From assembly GCA_938005615.1 (NCBI GenBank), contig CALLMV010000034.1, positions 1 to 36,877 of the forward strand: a stretch of DNA of 36,877 bases. The letters run 5' to 3'. This stretch comes from an uncultured Verrucomicrobiae bacterium (GTDB lineage Bacteria > Verrucomicrobiota > Verrucomicrobiia > JADLBR01 > CALLMV01). Below, in pieces: positions 1 to 8,251 of the stretch. Made by a program: the position numbers and the translations under genes. The notes beneath the pieces were generated by a model. The model had not been told where the DNA came from, made no database searches, and worked only from the letters and a program-made list of their open reading frames with translations. Position 1 is the stretch's first letter, and the number at the start of each line of letters is the position of its first letter.

Positions 1-2
1 TG

Positions 3-656
3 TCGTCCAGTTCTGATTCGGCTTCAGTTGCCAGCGAGGTCGAATTCGGGGACGCGTTTGATCCCCTGCCCCGTGCTTTGGTTGATGAGCGTATGTTTGA
101 GGTGGGTTTTTCGAACTATCCGCGGCTAAGCGAAGGGGGGAATGTCTTGCCTGGGAGCGAGCAAGATCGTTCAAACACGCTTTGCAATCACAACGGAACT
201 GTGGTGGTGGCGCAGGATGGACGACTCATGTACAGCCCCCACCGGCAGGAGCGCGCTATGGTGCCGTACCTGGTAATATTGGATTATTTACCGGGCGATG
301 TGCGGCGGAATGCGGCAGCAATTCGTTTGGCTAACGCTGAGCATATTATGCGGGGCGGAGCATTGTCCGTTGTACAGCCGTTGGCAAGTGATGCTCCTGG
401 ATCGGAGGAGGCAGAACTGGCTGTGCTTGCAGGTGTGGTGGCAAGGCACTCGGAAGTATTTTTGTTTGCTGCTGTGATGGCTCTGACCTCTCTGGTGGTA
501 GCGGCAAGGTTTGTGTTTGTGCGTCGGCCGGCTGATGCGATGCGCAAGGTTAAGTACGAATCTCTCAAGATGCGGCGTTATCTGGAAGTGCGGGATGCCT
601 TTTTGGAAAATGATGAATTATTGCGTTTGATTGCGGGGCCGAGAGTGTCGCGCTAG
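3..656 (+). CDS. Unrecognised membrane protein, 5' end outside window
   Basis: The frame is open from the first bases of the window, so this is the C-terminal part of a longer protein; the TTG at 78 is an internal codon and not a convincing start. About 217 residues are visible. A single strongly hydrophobic segment (EVFLFAAVMALTSLVVAARFV) lies roughly 70 residues from the end. It is followed by a basic, charged and probably cytoplasmic tail rich in Arg, Lys and Glu (DAMRKVKYESLKMRRYLE). The part before the segment has no motif that I recognise. It ends about 100 bp before the M24 peptidase gene on the same strand, so it could be co-transcribed with it. I assign no function. That it is a real gene is likely from its sustained open frame and from coding-strand composition like that of the trk genes downstream. 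Confidence 0.6.
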   Translation, partial: SSSSDSASVASEVEFGDAFDPLPRALVDERMFEVGFSNYPRLSEGGNVLPGSEQDRSNTLCNHNGTVVVAQDGRLMYSPHRQERAMVPYLVILDYLPGDVRRNAAAIRLANAEHIMRGGALSVVQPLASDAPGSEEAELAVLAGVVARHSEVFLFAAVMALTSLVVAARFVFVRRPADAMRKVKYESLKMRRYLEVRDAFLENDELLRLIAGPRVSR

Positions 657-755
657 TAAATTATTTAGTTGTTTCGGTATCACTCGAGCTGAGAGCGGCT
701 AAAGGATTTTGCAAGAGGCCTTGGCTTATGAGGGCTATGGGTCTAAGAGGTGGTG

Positions 756-1877
756 ATGAGTGTCAGGCCCAAACGTGTCGCTCGGCTGCATTACGCAGCT
801 TCGGAGAGTGACGCTGATATGCTGTATTTGACGGGGTTTCATGCGCCGGATGCGTTCTGGTTTTTCGACGCAGGGGAGCCGACAGTGGTACTGAACGATC
901 TTGAAGTGGATCGTGCACGTCGGGAGCTGGATGGGGTGCGCGTTGTGCCGTGGGTGGAGGTGTGCAGAAAGGATCGTGAGAGGGAGAAGCCGTCGCAGGC
1001 GATGGCGCGTTTCTTACTGGGGATGAGAATTTGTCGCGTGGAGGTGCCGAGGCATTTTGGTGTGGGGCTGGCCCGAGAGTTGGAGGCAGCAGGTCTGGTG
1101 GTGACTGTGGCCAAGGGGGCTTTTGTGCCTGAGCGGGAAGTAAAGAGGAGCCGGGAGATTTCATTGCTCAAGGCGGCGCAAAAGGTCGCCGAGGCGGGAC
1201 TGTTTCGTGCGCGGGAGGTGTTGCGGGATGCGAAGGTCCGGCGCGACGGAGTGTTAACTTGGTGTGGGAAGATATTAACTAGTGAGGTGTTGCGAGCAGA
1301 GGTGCAAGTAGCATTGTCGCGGCTGGGTGCGGCCTCTTCGCGTTTGATCGTGGCCGGTGGGGAGCAGGCGTGTGACCCGCATGAGGTGGGCTACGGGCCG
1401 CTGAAGTCGGGGGAGATGATCGTGGTGGATATTTTCCCGAGGGTGATGGCTACTGGGTACTGGGGCGATGTGACGCGGACGTTTTGTGTGGGAACGCCGC
1501 GTGCTGAGGCGGCAAGGTTGTTTGATACGGTGTTGCTGGCACAAAAAATGGCTCTAGAAAAGATCTGTGATGGATGCGATGGCAAAAAGTTGCAGGAGGA
1601 GGTGAAGGAGTTTTTTGTGTCTCGCGGTTATGTTACGGGTGTGCAGGATGGAAGAAATTGCGGGTTTTTCCACGGGTTGGGTCATGGAGTCGGATTGGAG
1701 ATTCATGAGGCTCCGCGAATTGCTGCGGGTAAGCTGCGTGCTAACCAAGTGATCACGGTTGAACCCGGTTTGTACTATCCGGGCTTGGGCGGTGTGCGTA
1801 TTGAGGATCTGGGTGCCGTGACGCTGGAGGGCTTTGAGAATTTTACGCATTTTCCTAAGAGCTGGAGGGTGCGATAA
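756..1877 (+). CDS. M24 family metallopeptidase (Xaa-Pro aminopeptidase type)
   Basis: Pita-bread fold peptidase predicted to release N-terminal residues next to proline in the cytoplasm. All five dinuclear metal ligands of the family are visible in order: Asp in VVDIFPR, Asp in GDVTRTF, His in HGLGHGVG, Glu in VEPGLYYPG and Glu in VRIEDLG. The first ~130 residues form the usual N-terminal creatinase-like domain, and the length (373 aa) is normal. I chose ATG 756 because AAGAGG lies at the right distance before it; GTG codons at 750 and 753 are in-frame alternatives. The stop codon overlaps the start of trkA by one base (TAATG), so the two are probably translationally coupled. No signal peptide is seen. 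The exact substrate (Xaa-Pro dipeptides versus longer peptides) cannot be read from sequence. Confidence 0.9.
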   Translation: MSVRPKRVARLHYAASESDADMLYLTGFHAPDAFWFFDAGEPTVVLNDLEVDRARRELDGVRVVPWVEVCRKDREREKPSQAMARFLLGMRICRVEVPRHFGVGLARELEAAGLVVTVAKGAFVPEREVKRSREISLLKAAQKVAEAGLFRAREVLRDAKVRRDGVLTWCGKILTSEVLRAEVQVALSRLGAASSRLIVAGGEQACDPHEVGYGPLKSGEMIVVDIFPRVMATGYWGDVTRTFCVGTPRAEAARLFDTVLLAQKMALEKICDGCDGKKLQEEVKEFFVSRGYVTGVQDGRNCGFFHGLGHGVGLEIHEAPRIAAGKLRANQVITVEPGLYYPGLGGVRIEDLGAVTLEGFENFTHFPKSWRVR

Positions 1878-3247
1878 TGAATATCGTAGTAAGCGGGCTT
1901 GGGGAAGTAGGGGCACATATGGCTCGCAAGCTTTCCCAGGAGGGGCATTCGGTCAGTGTAATTGAGCTTGTGAGGGGATTGACACGGGAGTTTGAAGAGG
2001 TGGTGGATGCGAAGTTTACCTGTGGGGATTCAACCTCTCTGCAGGTGTTGCGCGCGGCTGGGGCAGATAATGCAGATTTGTTTCTGGCGCTCACTTCAAA
2101 CGATCCGGTCAACTTGTTGAGCGCCTCGCTGGCCAAGCACTTAGGTGCTAAGCGAGTTGTGGCACGGTGCCATGCGGGGGCTATGCGGGAATATCGAGAG
2201 TCGGGGGTGCTTGTTAGATTGGGTGTCGATGATTTGATTAGCCCAGAGCTTATTGCTGCGGGAGAGCTGGCGCGGCGCATTCGCTCGAGGCATTTGCCGC
2301 TTTTGGCGAATTTTGCACGTGGCGCGGTGGAGGCAGCGGCCGTGCGGATCGGGCCACGTTCGTCAGTAGTTGGTAAGAGGCTGGCGGACCTGAAGTTTCC
2401 ACATGATTTACGCATCGGTTTTGTGACGAGGCAGTCTCAGTCTTTGTTACCCGGGCCAGACTTTGAGTTGGCGGACGGCGATGTGGCGATGGTGGTTGGG
2501 GTGCCCGAGGCGATCCGTAATGCAGCACGCTTGCTTGATTCGCAGATTCTGAGCCGTTCCCGACCGAAGATCACGGTTTATGGCGCAGACGATGTCGGAG
2601 TGGGGCTGGTTTCTTACTTCTTGGATGAGGAGGCCGATTTGAAGGTAATTGATCCAAACCAGTCACGCTTGAGGCTATGCTTGGAAATAAATCCCTCGGT
2701 GAAGGCTGTTGTGGGCGAGGCAACAAATCCCGGTGTTTTGATTGAGGAAGGGGTCATTGAGTCGGATTATTTCATTGCTGCATCCCGTGATGATGAGAAT
2801 AATGTGATGGCGTGTTTGCAGGCAGTAAAGTTGGGTGTGTCGCCTGTTATGTTGGTCATACATCGACCGGATTATGCGGGAGTGCTGAGCGATCTGGGGG
2901 ATGTGTTGAACATCGAAGCTGTGATTAGCCCAAGGGTAGTTGTCGCGGAGGAGTTGGAGCAATTTGCATCAAACACGCCGTTCCGAGTATTGTGGAAATC
3001 CTCGGATGGCGTGGTGGAAATCATTCAGACAATCTATCGCGCTTCGGATGAGAGTACTGTGCGTCATCTGGGATTACCTCCGGGTGCGCTGGTCCTGTCT
3101 GTAGAGGGGGGCGAGGGACACCAGATGCCAGAACCTGACAGTCGTGTGCGCCGTGGAGATGGATTGACTCTGCTGATACCTGCCACTTCGCGTGGAAAAA
3201 TTCTAGATTTGGTGCATAGCGCGTTTACAGGGGCGTTCGAGGAATGA
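1877..3247 (+). CDS. trkA: Trk potassium uptake regulator TrkA
   Basis: Cytoplasmic NAD(H)-binding gating subunit of the Trk/Ktr potassium channel. At 456 aa it has the full duplicated RCK layout: the first Rossmann domain with GLGEVG at residues 7-12, a first TrkA-C domain (about residues 140-220, containing GPRSSVVGKRLADL), a second Rossmann domain beginning near residue 230 (VYGADDVGVGL), and a second TrkA-C domain near the end. The second dinucleotide loop reads GADDVG instead of a canonical GxGxxG, so the second site may bind nucleotide poorly, as in many TrkA second halves. GGAGG precedes the ATG. The gene overlaps trkH by 4 bp (ATGA), giving a coupled two-gene transport unit. Confidence 0.95.
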   Translation: MNIVVSGLGEVGAHMARKLSQEGHSVSVIELVRGLTREFEEVVDAKFTCGDSTSLQVLRAAGADNADLFLALTSNDPVNLLSASLAKHLGAKRVVARCHAGAMREYRESGVLVRLGVDDLISPELIAAGELARRIRSRHLPLLANFARGAVEAAAVRIGPRSSVVGKRLADLKFPHDLRIGFVTRQSQSLLPGPDFELADGDVAMVVGVPEAIRNAARLLDSQILSRSRPKITVYGADDVGVGLVSYFLDEEADLKVIDPNQSRLRLCLEINPSVKAVVGEATNPGVLIEEGVIESDYFIAASRDDENNVMACLQAVKLGVSPVMLVIHRPDYAGVLSDLGDVLNIEAVISPRVVVAEELEQFASNTPFRVLWKSSDGVVEIIQTIYRASDESTVRHLGLPPGALVLSVEGGEGHQMPEPDSRVRRGDGLTLLIPATSRGKILDLVHSAFTGAFEE

Positions 3248-4707
3248 GTTATCGAAGAATTTTTGCTTTGGTAGGGTGGATTGTGATGATTCTCGGGCTG
3301 GCGATGTGCGCTGTGGCGGTTTTCAGTGGGCTGACCGAGGTTAAGAGCCATCCTGGCGTACCGACCAAGTGGTTGAGTTGTTGTGTGGCTGTTATCGTAT
3401 TTTCCTTGGCTTTGATCGTGGTGGGGCGAGGCAAAAAGAGTTCCATGTTGTTTGTGCGTGAGGCTGTCGCTGTGGCTGCACTTTCTTGGATTTTTTGCTC
3501 GCTGGCCTGTGCTTTGCCTCTGATGGGTGTGGGAGCGATGTCGGCACCCAGCGCGTTATTTGAGGCGGTATCATGTATTACTACGACTGGCGCAAGTTCT
3601 GTTAAAAATGTGGAGGCGTTTCCACCGAGCTTAAATCTGTGGAGATGTCTTGCGAACTGGGTTGGTGGGTTGGGTGTTGTTTTTCTCTTTGTGGCAGTGT
3701 TGGGTGCTGGTGGGCGCAGGCTCATGCATAGTGAGGCAAGTACGTTGAGCAGTGACAACCTGCAACCACAGATTCGCCGCGTGGCATGGAGCTATATGAT
3801 GATTTACGGGTTGTTGAGTTTATTATGTTTTATCGGCTATTTACTTTCTGGAATAGATGTCTTCCATGCAATTTGTTTCACGATGACCACGGTTTCTACC
3901 GGTGGCACTGCACCTGTGGGGGATCTTTCGTCTGTGTTTTCAACGACTTTTCGTCAACTCTGGGCCACTGTGATGATGATTTTGGGTGGTATTGCTTTTC
4001 CATTACATTATCAAGTTTGGGTATTGCGTCGATGGGGTTTGCTTGCAAGGGATCTAGAGTTGAGAGTTTATCTGAGCGCTTTGCTGGTGGTGACTTTTTT
4101 CGTTGTGATCAACTTGAAGTTTACTGGGACATTTAACGATTGGGGGCGTGACATCGTCACTTCTCTGTTTCATGTTACGGCAATTATTACCACGACAGGA
4201 TATGCCTACGATAATTTTGCAGCCTGGCCGGATTTTTCTCAATTACTGTTGGTTACTTTGATGATTATCGGGGGTTGCGCTGGATCGACCTCAGGCGGGT
4301 TAAAAGTTTCAAGGATTTTAATTTTTTGGCATGCTCTGCTGATTCGTGTGCAAAGCAGCTTTAGCCCGCGTCGTGTGAGCAATATCCGCTACGGTCGCGA
4401 CCAAATACCAGATCACGTGGTTTATGGAGTGATCTCCTACGTGGGGTTGTACTTTGCTGTAATGCTTGTAGGCGTGGTTGTTTTGGCACTCTTGGATGCT
4501 GGGCAAGACATGGAGACGCTGGTTTCAGCAGTGGTTGCATGCTTTAATAATGTCGGGCCAGGTTTAGGGTTTGTTGGCCCGATGTCGAATTATTCAATTT
4601 TGAGTTGGAGTTCGCAATTTTGGCTTTCGTTTTTGATGCTACTAGGACGTTTGGAAATCCTAGTGCTACTGGCCTTGTTGCTTCCTTCTTTTTGGAAGAA
4701 GTTTTAA
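3244..4707 (+). CDS. trkH: Trk potassium uptake membrane subunit TrkH
   Basis: Integral inner-membrane pore of the Trk system, 487 aa, the usual size for TrkH/TrkG. Very hydrophobic throughout, with the four pseudo-repeated pore loops of the SKT family visible in order: SCITTTGASS, TMTTVSTGGTAP, IITTTGYAYDN and FNNVGPGLGFVG. Each holds the central Gly that lines the selectivity filter. It works with the TrkA gating ring encoded immediately upstream, and the ATGA overlap supports stoichiometric synthesis. The coding strand is strongly G/T-rich. No truncation or missing filter glycine is seen. Confidence 0.95.
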   Translation: MSYRRIFALVGWIVMILGLAMCAVAVFSGLTEVKSHPGVPTKWLSCCVAVIVFSLALIVVGRGKKSSMLFVREAVAVAALSWIFCSLACALPLMGVGAMSAPSALFEAVSCITTTGASSVKNVEAFPPSLNLWRCLANWVGGLGVVFLFVAVLGAGGRRLMHSEASTLSSDNLQPQIRRVAWSYMMIYGLLSLLCFIGYLLSGIDVFHAICFTMTTVSTGGTAPVGDLSSVFSTTFRQLWATVMMILGGIAFPLHYQVWVLRRWGLLARDLELRVYLSALLVVTFFVVINLKFTGTFNDWGRDIVTSLFHVTAIITTTGYAYDNFAAWPDFSQLLLVTLMIIGGCAGSTSGGLKVSRILIFWHALLIRVQSSFSPRRVSNIRYGRDQIPDHVVYGVISYVGLYFAVMLVGVVVLALLDAGQDMETLVSAVVACFNNVGPGLGFVGPMSNYSILSWSSQFWLSFLMLLGRLEILVLLALLLPSFWKKF

Positions 4708-4711
4708 TTTT
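4685..4711 (+). terminator. Possible weak intrinsic terminator at the trkH stop
   Basis: CTTCTT at 4685-4690 pairs with AAGAAG at 4696-4701 around a five-base loop, followed by TTTTAATTTT. The stem is AT-rich (two G-C pairs) and overlaps the last codons and stop of trkH, so it may be chance. It would separate the M24-trk unit from ispA. Confidence 0.25.
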
Positions 4712-4791
4712 ACCAGTTAAGAACTAAGTTGATGCTTGATTTTGATTGCAGTTTTTTACTTTTTTAGTGCATCTAACTGGACATACATCGG

Positions 4792-5676
4792 ATGATAGAA
4801 ATGGAGAAATTTTTGGAGCAGCGTCGCCGTCAGGTAGATGCTGCTCTGGAAAAGTTCCTGCCTAAAGCAAAGTCGTCTCCTGTTACGTTGCATGAAGCGA
4901 TGCGGTATTCGATGTTTGCTGGTGGCAAGCGTTTGCGGCCGATCTTGTGCCTAGAGGCTGCCTCTGCTCTGGGTGCAAATGACTCGGAGGCGTTGCCGCT
5001 AGCATGTGCTTTGGAGATGGTGCATACATATTCTCTGATCCACGACGACTTGCCTGCAATGGATAATGACGACTTCCGCAGAGGCCGCCCGACATGCCAT
5101 AAGGTGTACGGGGAAGCGATTGCGATATTAGCTGGGGATGCTTTGCTTACTCTGGCGTTTGAGACAGCAGCTCGCGTACGCTCCTGGCCAAGATACAAGC
5201 ACGATCAAATTATCACTGAACTTGCTGTTGCTTCCGGTTCGCGCCAGTTGATTGCCGGACAAGTCTCGGATTTGGAGAACGAAGCAAAGGAAATCGATGC
5301 GCGCACTCTGCGGTCTATTCATGAACGCAAAACAGGAGCACTTTTTACAACATCCCTTCGCCTCGGGGCGATGGCAGCAAATGCGACTCCCGCAAAACTC
5401 GAGGCGATCACTAAATTTGGGCGTGCGCTTGGTTTAGCTTTTCAGATCGTGGACGATATCCTGGATGTCACACAAACTTCGGAAAAACTAGGTAAAAGTG
5501 CTGGAAAGGATATCAAAGCTCAGAAAGCCACATATCCTGCCCTACTTGGAATTGATGGGGCAAAAAAGGCTGCCGCGCTTTGGACCTCTCGTGCTCAAGC
5601 TGCAGTCAAATCACTGGGGAGCGGTGCCAAACGTTTGCTAGACCTGGCGGATCACATGTTGCATCGGGAACATTGA
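4792..5676 (+). CDS. ispA: Farnesyl diphosphate synthase (short-chain polyprenyl synthetase)
   Basis: Trans-prenyltransferase that condenses dimethylallyl and geranyl diphosphate with isopentenyl diphosphate to make C15 farnesyl diphosphate, feeding undecaprenol and quinone synthesis. At 294 aa it matches bacterial IspA. Visible motifs: GGKRLRP near residue 44; the first Asp-rich motif HTYSLIHDDLPAMDND (Asp pair at about residues 85-86), with the two-residue insertion typical of bacterial type II FPP synthases; and the second Asp-rich motif FQIVDDILDVT (Asp pair at about 221-222). The chain-length region resembles IspA more than long-chain synthases. ATG 4792 is used, but ATG 4801 is an in-frame alternative and neither has a strong ribosome binding site. 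It lies 84 bp after trkH. Confidence 0.9.
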   Translation: MIEMEKFLEQRRRQVDAALEKFLPKAKSSPVTLHEAMRYSMFAGGKRLRPILCLEAASALGANDSEALPLACALEMVHTYSLIHDDLPAMDNDDFRRGRPTCHKVYGEAIAILAGDALLTLAFETAARVRSWPRYKHDQIITELAVASGSRQLIAGQVSDLENEAKEIDARTLRSIHERKTGALFTTSLRLGAMAANATPAKLEAITKFGRALGLAFQIVDDILDVTQTSEKLGKSAGKDIKAQKATYPALLGIDGAKKAAALWTSRAQAAVKSLGSGAKRLLDLADHMLHREH

Positions 5677-5717
5677 TTTTGAAATCATCTGACGCGAGGT
5701 GTTTGTGAGAAGATCAA

Positions 5718-6311
5718 TTGATTAGTGTTCGGGACTTTATGGCTGTGGACCTCTTGGAAGAAATGAGACGCGCAAGCGAAACCTTTCGACTTGCAGAGAG
5801 CGAGCTGCCCAATTTGCGCCTGCTTGCACAAGCAACTTTGCATGCAATTCGTGAAGGGGGAACCCTCTTTGCCTGTGGTAACGGAGGTTCAAGTGCTCAA
5901 GCGCTGCACTTAGTTGAAGAGCTCACCGGACGCTTCAAGCGGGATCGTCCACCACTTCGTGCTATGGTCCTTGGAGCTGATGCTCCTGCTTTAACATGCA
6001 CAGCAAATGACTTTGGATATGAGGAGGTATTTTCACGTCCGCTGAAAGCTTTTGGCACCCATAGAGATATTTTGGTGGCATTCTCTACATCTGGAAACTC
6101 TGAAAACATCATGCGCGTACTTCTCGAGGCCAAACGATTAAATCTGAAGGCGGGACTTCTGACTGGATGTACCGGTGGTCGTGCAGCTATGCACGCTGAT
6201 ATTGTCTTGCGCGTTCCGTCTGATGATACTGCGCGTATCCAGGAAGTACACACGTTTTACCTTCACGCGATTTTGTCGGTTGTTGAAGATGGGCTGTTCC
6301 ATTCTTCTTAG
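5718..6311 (+). CDS. gmhA: Sedoheptulose-7-phosphate isomerase GmhA-like SIS protein
   Basis: SIS-domain isomerase that converts sedoheptulose 7-phosphate to heptose 7-phosphate, the first step of ADP-heptose synthesis for LPS core. The family signature is complete: CGNGGSSAQALH (sugar-phosphate loop plus His), EELTGRF (Glu), FSTSGNSENI (second SIS Ser/Thr loop), and TARIQEVHTFYLH, which holds the Gln and His that complete the zinc site in characterised GmhA. The length (about 190-197 aa) is normal. The start is ambiguous: TTG 5718 has GAGAAG upstream, whereas ATG 5739 gives a protein beginning MAVDLLEEM that fits the family length better. It is 41 bp after ispA and converges on the lipid kinase gene with only 11 bp between stops. 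Confidence 0.88.
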   Translation: MISVRDFMAVDLLEEMRRASETFRLAESELPNLRLLAQATLHAIREGGTLFACGNGGSSAQALHLVEELTGRFKRDRPPLRAMVLGADAPALTCTANDFGYEEVFSRPLKAFGTHRDILVAFSTSGNSENIMRVLLEAKRLNLKAGLLTGCTGGRAAMHADIVLRVPSDDTARIQEVHTFYLHAILSVVEDGLFHSS

Positions 6312-6322
6312 GCTGATAGATG

Positions 6323-7195
6323 CTATTCGGGACAGATCACGTTTACGGCAGAGGGAAGTGATTGAAAAACAACTGGCGTACGTCCACAGACCTCACCGTC
6401 GCATTCCCATGGTATTTCCTCTAAGGGGCATTGAACTTCAAGCCTACTAACTCGATATCGGTGCACATCCTCGAGTTGTTCAGGTGAACCGCTGATAATG
6501 CCGTGTAGGTAACGAAGCACGTCCCAGTGAGACATCCTTTGAAACAGCAGTACATCGAGCAGACCATCGTGTAAATTTCCTTGGGGGAAAAGCTCAAAAG
6601 GACCGCCGTAAAATCTTCCATTACCAAGCATAACGAACGTCGCGGGTATGGGCGTAGAGGAGTCGACTAACACGCTAAGCTGCGACGCAGGACGGCCAGC
6701 AATTTCCAGTCCCTTAATCACATAGCTGATGGGACCAAGCTGCCGACGCAATCCAGGGTCCGTCTCTGCAACGACTTGGGCGTCGAGGCCAACACCTGCG
6801 TTAGACAGAAACAACCTGTCGTTGGCGCGGCCTGCATCAACACTTTTGACTTTTCCAGCAAGAATGATTTCCCAACAAGTACGAATGTCTGCGGGCAAAC
6901 CGAGTTCGCGTGCAAAAACGTTCATTGTGCCAACTGGCATGATCCCCAACGGGCTAGTGTTATTAACACCAAGTCCGCGAAGAACAGCATGGATGGTGCC
7001 ATCGCCACCGGCTGCGACTATGCAGCGCGCCCCTTGGGATTGGGCATAACTGGCAATTTTTGTGGCTACGCGGGGTTCTGAGGTTTTTTCAGTAATGACA
7101 TCGTCAGCAGACTCCCCATTCCAGGGCATTTGAAGAGGTTCGTTTTTTCCGCCTCGAGATAGAGGATTGTAAATGACGACAATTTTATTTCGCAC
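6323..7195 (-). CDS. Diacylglycerol/lipid kinase family protein (YegS-like)
   Basis: ATP-dependent lipid kinase of the DAGK catalytic family. Motifs in order from the N-terminus: YNPLSRGGKN (phosphate-binding start), AAGGDGTIHAVLRGL (the GGDGT active-site loop), and PLGIMPVGTMNVFARELGLP, a hallmark of the family. Later there is a glycine-rich segment (MLGNGRFYGGPF) and DGLLDVLLFQ, also typical of YegS/DgkB-like proteins. The 290 aa length is normal. The start is GTG 7195 with no clear ribosome binding site. The substrate (diacylglycerol, phosphatidylglycerol or another lipid) cannot be told from sequence. It is transcribed opposite to gmhA and lies downstream of a terminator that separates it from the RRM gene, so it probably has its own promoter. 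Confidence 0.88.
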   Translation of the reverse strand: MRNKIVVIYNPLSRGGKNEPLQMPWNGESADDVITEKTSEPRVATKIASYAQSQGARCIVAAGGDGTIHAVLRGLGVNNTSPLGIMPVGTMNVFARELGLPADIRTCWEIILAGKVKSVDAGRANDRLFLSNAGVGLDAQVVAETDPGLRRQLGPISYVIKGLEIAGRPASQLSVLVDSSTPIPATFVMLGNGRFYGGPFELFPQGNLHDGLLDVLLFQRMSHWDVLRYLHGIISGSPEQLEDVHRYRVSRLEVQCPLEEIPWECDGEVCGRTPVVFQSLPSAVNVICPE

Positions 7196-7232
7196 CGGAC
7201 AAGACTCGTTGATTTATGCTTTTAAAAACAAT

Positions 7233-7260
7233 AAAAGCCCCGCCGCAGCGGGGCTTTTTT
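7233..7260 (-). terminator. Rho-independent terminator (bidirectional) after the RRM gene
   Basis: GCCCCGC at 7237-7243 pairs perfectly with GCGGGGC at 7248-7254 around a CGCA loop. The hairpin is flanked by AAAA on the left and six T on the right, so it reads as a terminator on either strand. It lies 20 bp beyond the stop of the minus-strand RRM gene and before the start of the lipid kinase gene, which identifies it mainly as the RRM gene's terminator. Confidence 0.88.
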
Positions 7261-7279
7261 GATATCTTATTAGTAGTTT

Positions 7280-8023
7280 TCAACCGCTGTGTTTCGAGTC
7301 TACCTCTTCTGAGGTTTGTGGAGCAGGCGCGATAGCTAGATCCAAGTCAGCCGACGGATCAGATTTATCCCGGGCGGAGGTTGCAGGCGTGCGTCGCGGT
7401 GTAAGAGCTTTTGCGCCGCTTACCAAGAGCGGACGACCGGCAAGTTCATATTCGTTGAGTTTAGCCTGGGCAGCTTTAGCATCCTCAACTGAGGCGAATT
7501 CGACGAAGCCAAAGCCTTTGCTTTTCTCAGATTCGCGGTCGCGTGCGATCTCGACGTTGCGAACTTTTGCGGCCTGGGAAAACAGATCGAAGAGATCGCT
7601 TTCCGAGATGTCGTAGCTGAGGTTACCAACATAAAGTCTTGGTGTAGTCACTTCGAGCAGCTCAGCTTTTCGGCGTACGTTGCTTGTTGTTTTTGTTGTG
7701 GCTGGATTTGTTGTAGTTGAGTCTGACGATGTTTTCGCGGTTTGTTTTGAATCTCGATTTTCGCGGTGTTCTCGCCGGTTGTTAGGTGATCCATTACGTT
7801 GACGCGAGTGTTCACGGTTTTGGTTCTGCTCTGTTCGCTGACTTTTTGTTTGCTCTTTTGGACTAAGTCCAAAGAGTTTTTTCAGCCACCCCAGTAGTCC
7901 TTGAGGCTTTGTCGCTTTATGTCTCTGATGTGTGGAGGAGTTCTCCTGGGGCTGTTTGTTATTGTTGTGGCGGCGTCCGCCGCGGGAGCGCCGACGGCGC
8001 TTGCTTGGTTTGTAGTCTGACAT
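7280..8023 (-). CDS. RRM-domain RNA-binding protein with basic disordered N-terminus
   Basis: The protein has a low-complexity basic N-terminal half and one RNA recognition motif near the C-terminus. The N-terminus starts KPSKRRRRSRGGRRHNNNK and is rich in Asn, Gln, Thr and Arg to about residue 120. The RRM covers about residues 127-207: RNP2 is LYVGNL, RNP1 is KGFGFVEF, with beta-alpha-beta order intact (DLFDLFSQAAKVRNVEIARD between them). A short amphipathic stretch, GLLGWLKKLFGLSPK, sits at residues 42-56 inside the disordered part. I chose ATG 8023 over the longer GTG start at 8047 because GAGGAA is well spaced before it. It resembles the small glycine-rich or cold-shock-linked RRM proteins of bacteria, but the long basic tail is unusual. 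It would act in the cytoplasm on RNA; targets are unknown. A strong terminator follows. Confidence 0.88.
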   Translation of the reverse strand: MSDYKPSKRRRRSRGGRRHNNNKQPQENSSTHQRHKATKPQGLLGWLKKLFGLSPKEQTKSQRTEQNQNREHSRQRNGSPNNRREHRENRDSKQTAKTSSDSTTTNPATTKTTSNVRRKAELLEVTTPRLYVGNLSYDISESDLFDLFSQAAKVRNVEIARDRESEKSKGFGFVEFASVEDAKAAQAKLNEYELAGRPLLVSGAKALTPRRTPATSARDKSDPSADLDLAIAPAPQTSEEVDSKHSG

Positions 8024-8089
8024 AGTGTGTGTTTCCTCGAGTTTCACGCCACCAGCAGATCACAGTCCTTGAATTGTGTATTCTCATAC

Positions 8090-8251
8090 ATGAGCGAAAC
8101 GCAGATCGAAAAGTCACTCGTTCAGTTCCTAGATGTTGTTGATCGGGCAAAGGGCGATAGAATCCCGAGCTTGGACTGGCTCTGTGAAGACTTTTCAGTG
8201 TGCACGTTGAGTATGCTCCGTCATTTGAGGGAATACAGACGTGATCTTTGA
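8090..8251 (+). CDS. Small ORF resembling part of a winged-helix regulator; possibly a remnant
   Basis: A 53-residue frame from ATG 8090 to TGA 8251. The second half, GDRIPSLDWLCEDFSVCTLS followed by MLRHLREYRRDL, has the pattern of the first helices of a GntR-type winged-helix domain (Pro-Ser, a helix, then a recognition helix followed by a Leu/Arg-rich stretch). It stops where the wing should begin. A +2 shift just before the stop opens a further ~24 codons, which suggests that a longer gene was broken. There is no clear ribosome binding site. It lies divergently from the RRM gene. It could also be a genuine small protein or chance; the helix-turn-helix resemblance is by eye only. Confidence 0.4.
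   Translation: MSETQIEKSLVQFLDVVDRAKGDRIPSLDWLCEDFSVCTLSMLRHLREYRRDL

Noticed and set aside
78-656. Treating TTG 78 as the true start of the first gene
   Set aside because: The frame is open to the first bases of the window, so the gene most likely starts outside it.
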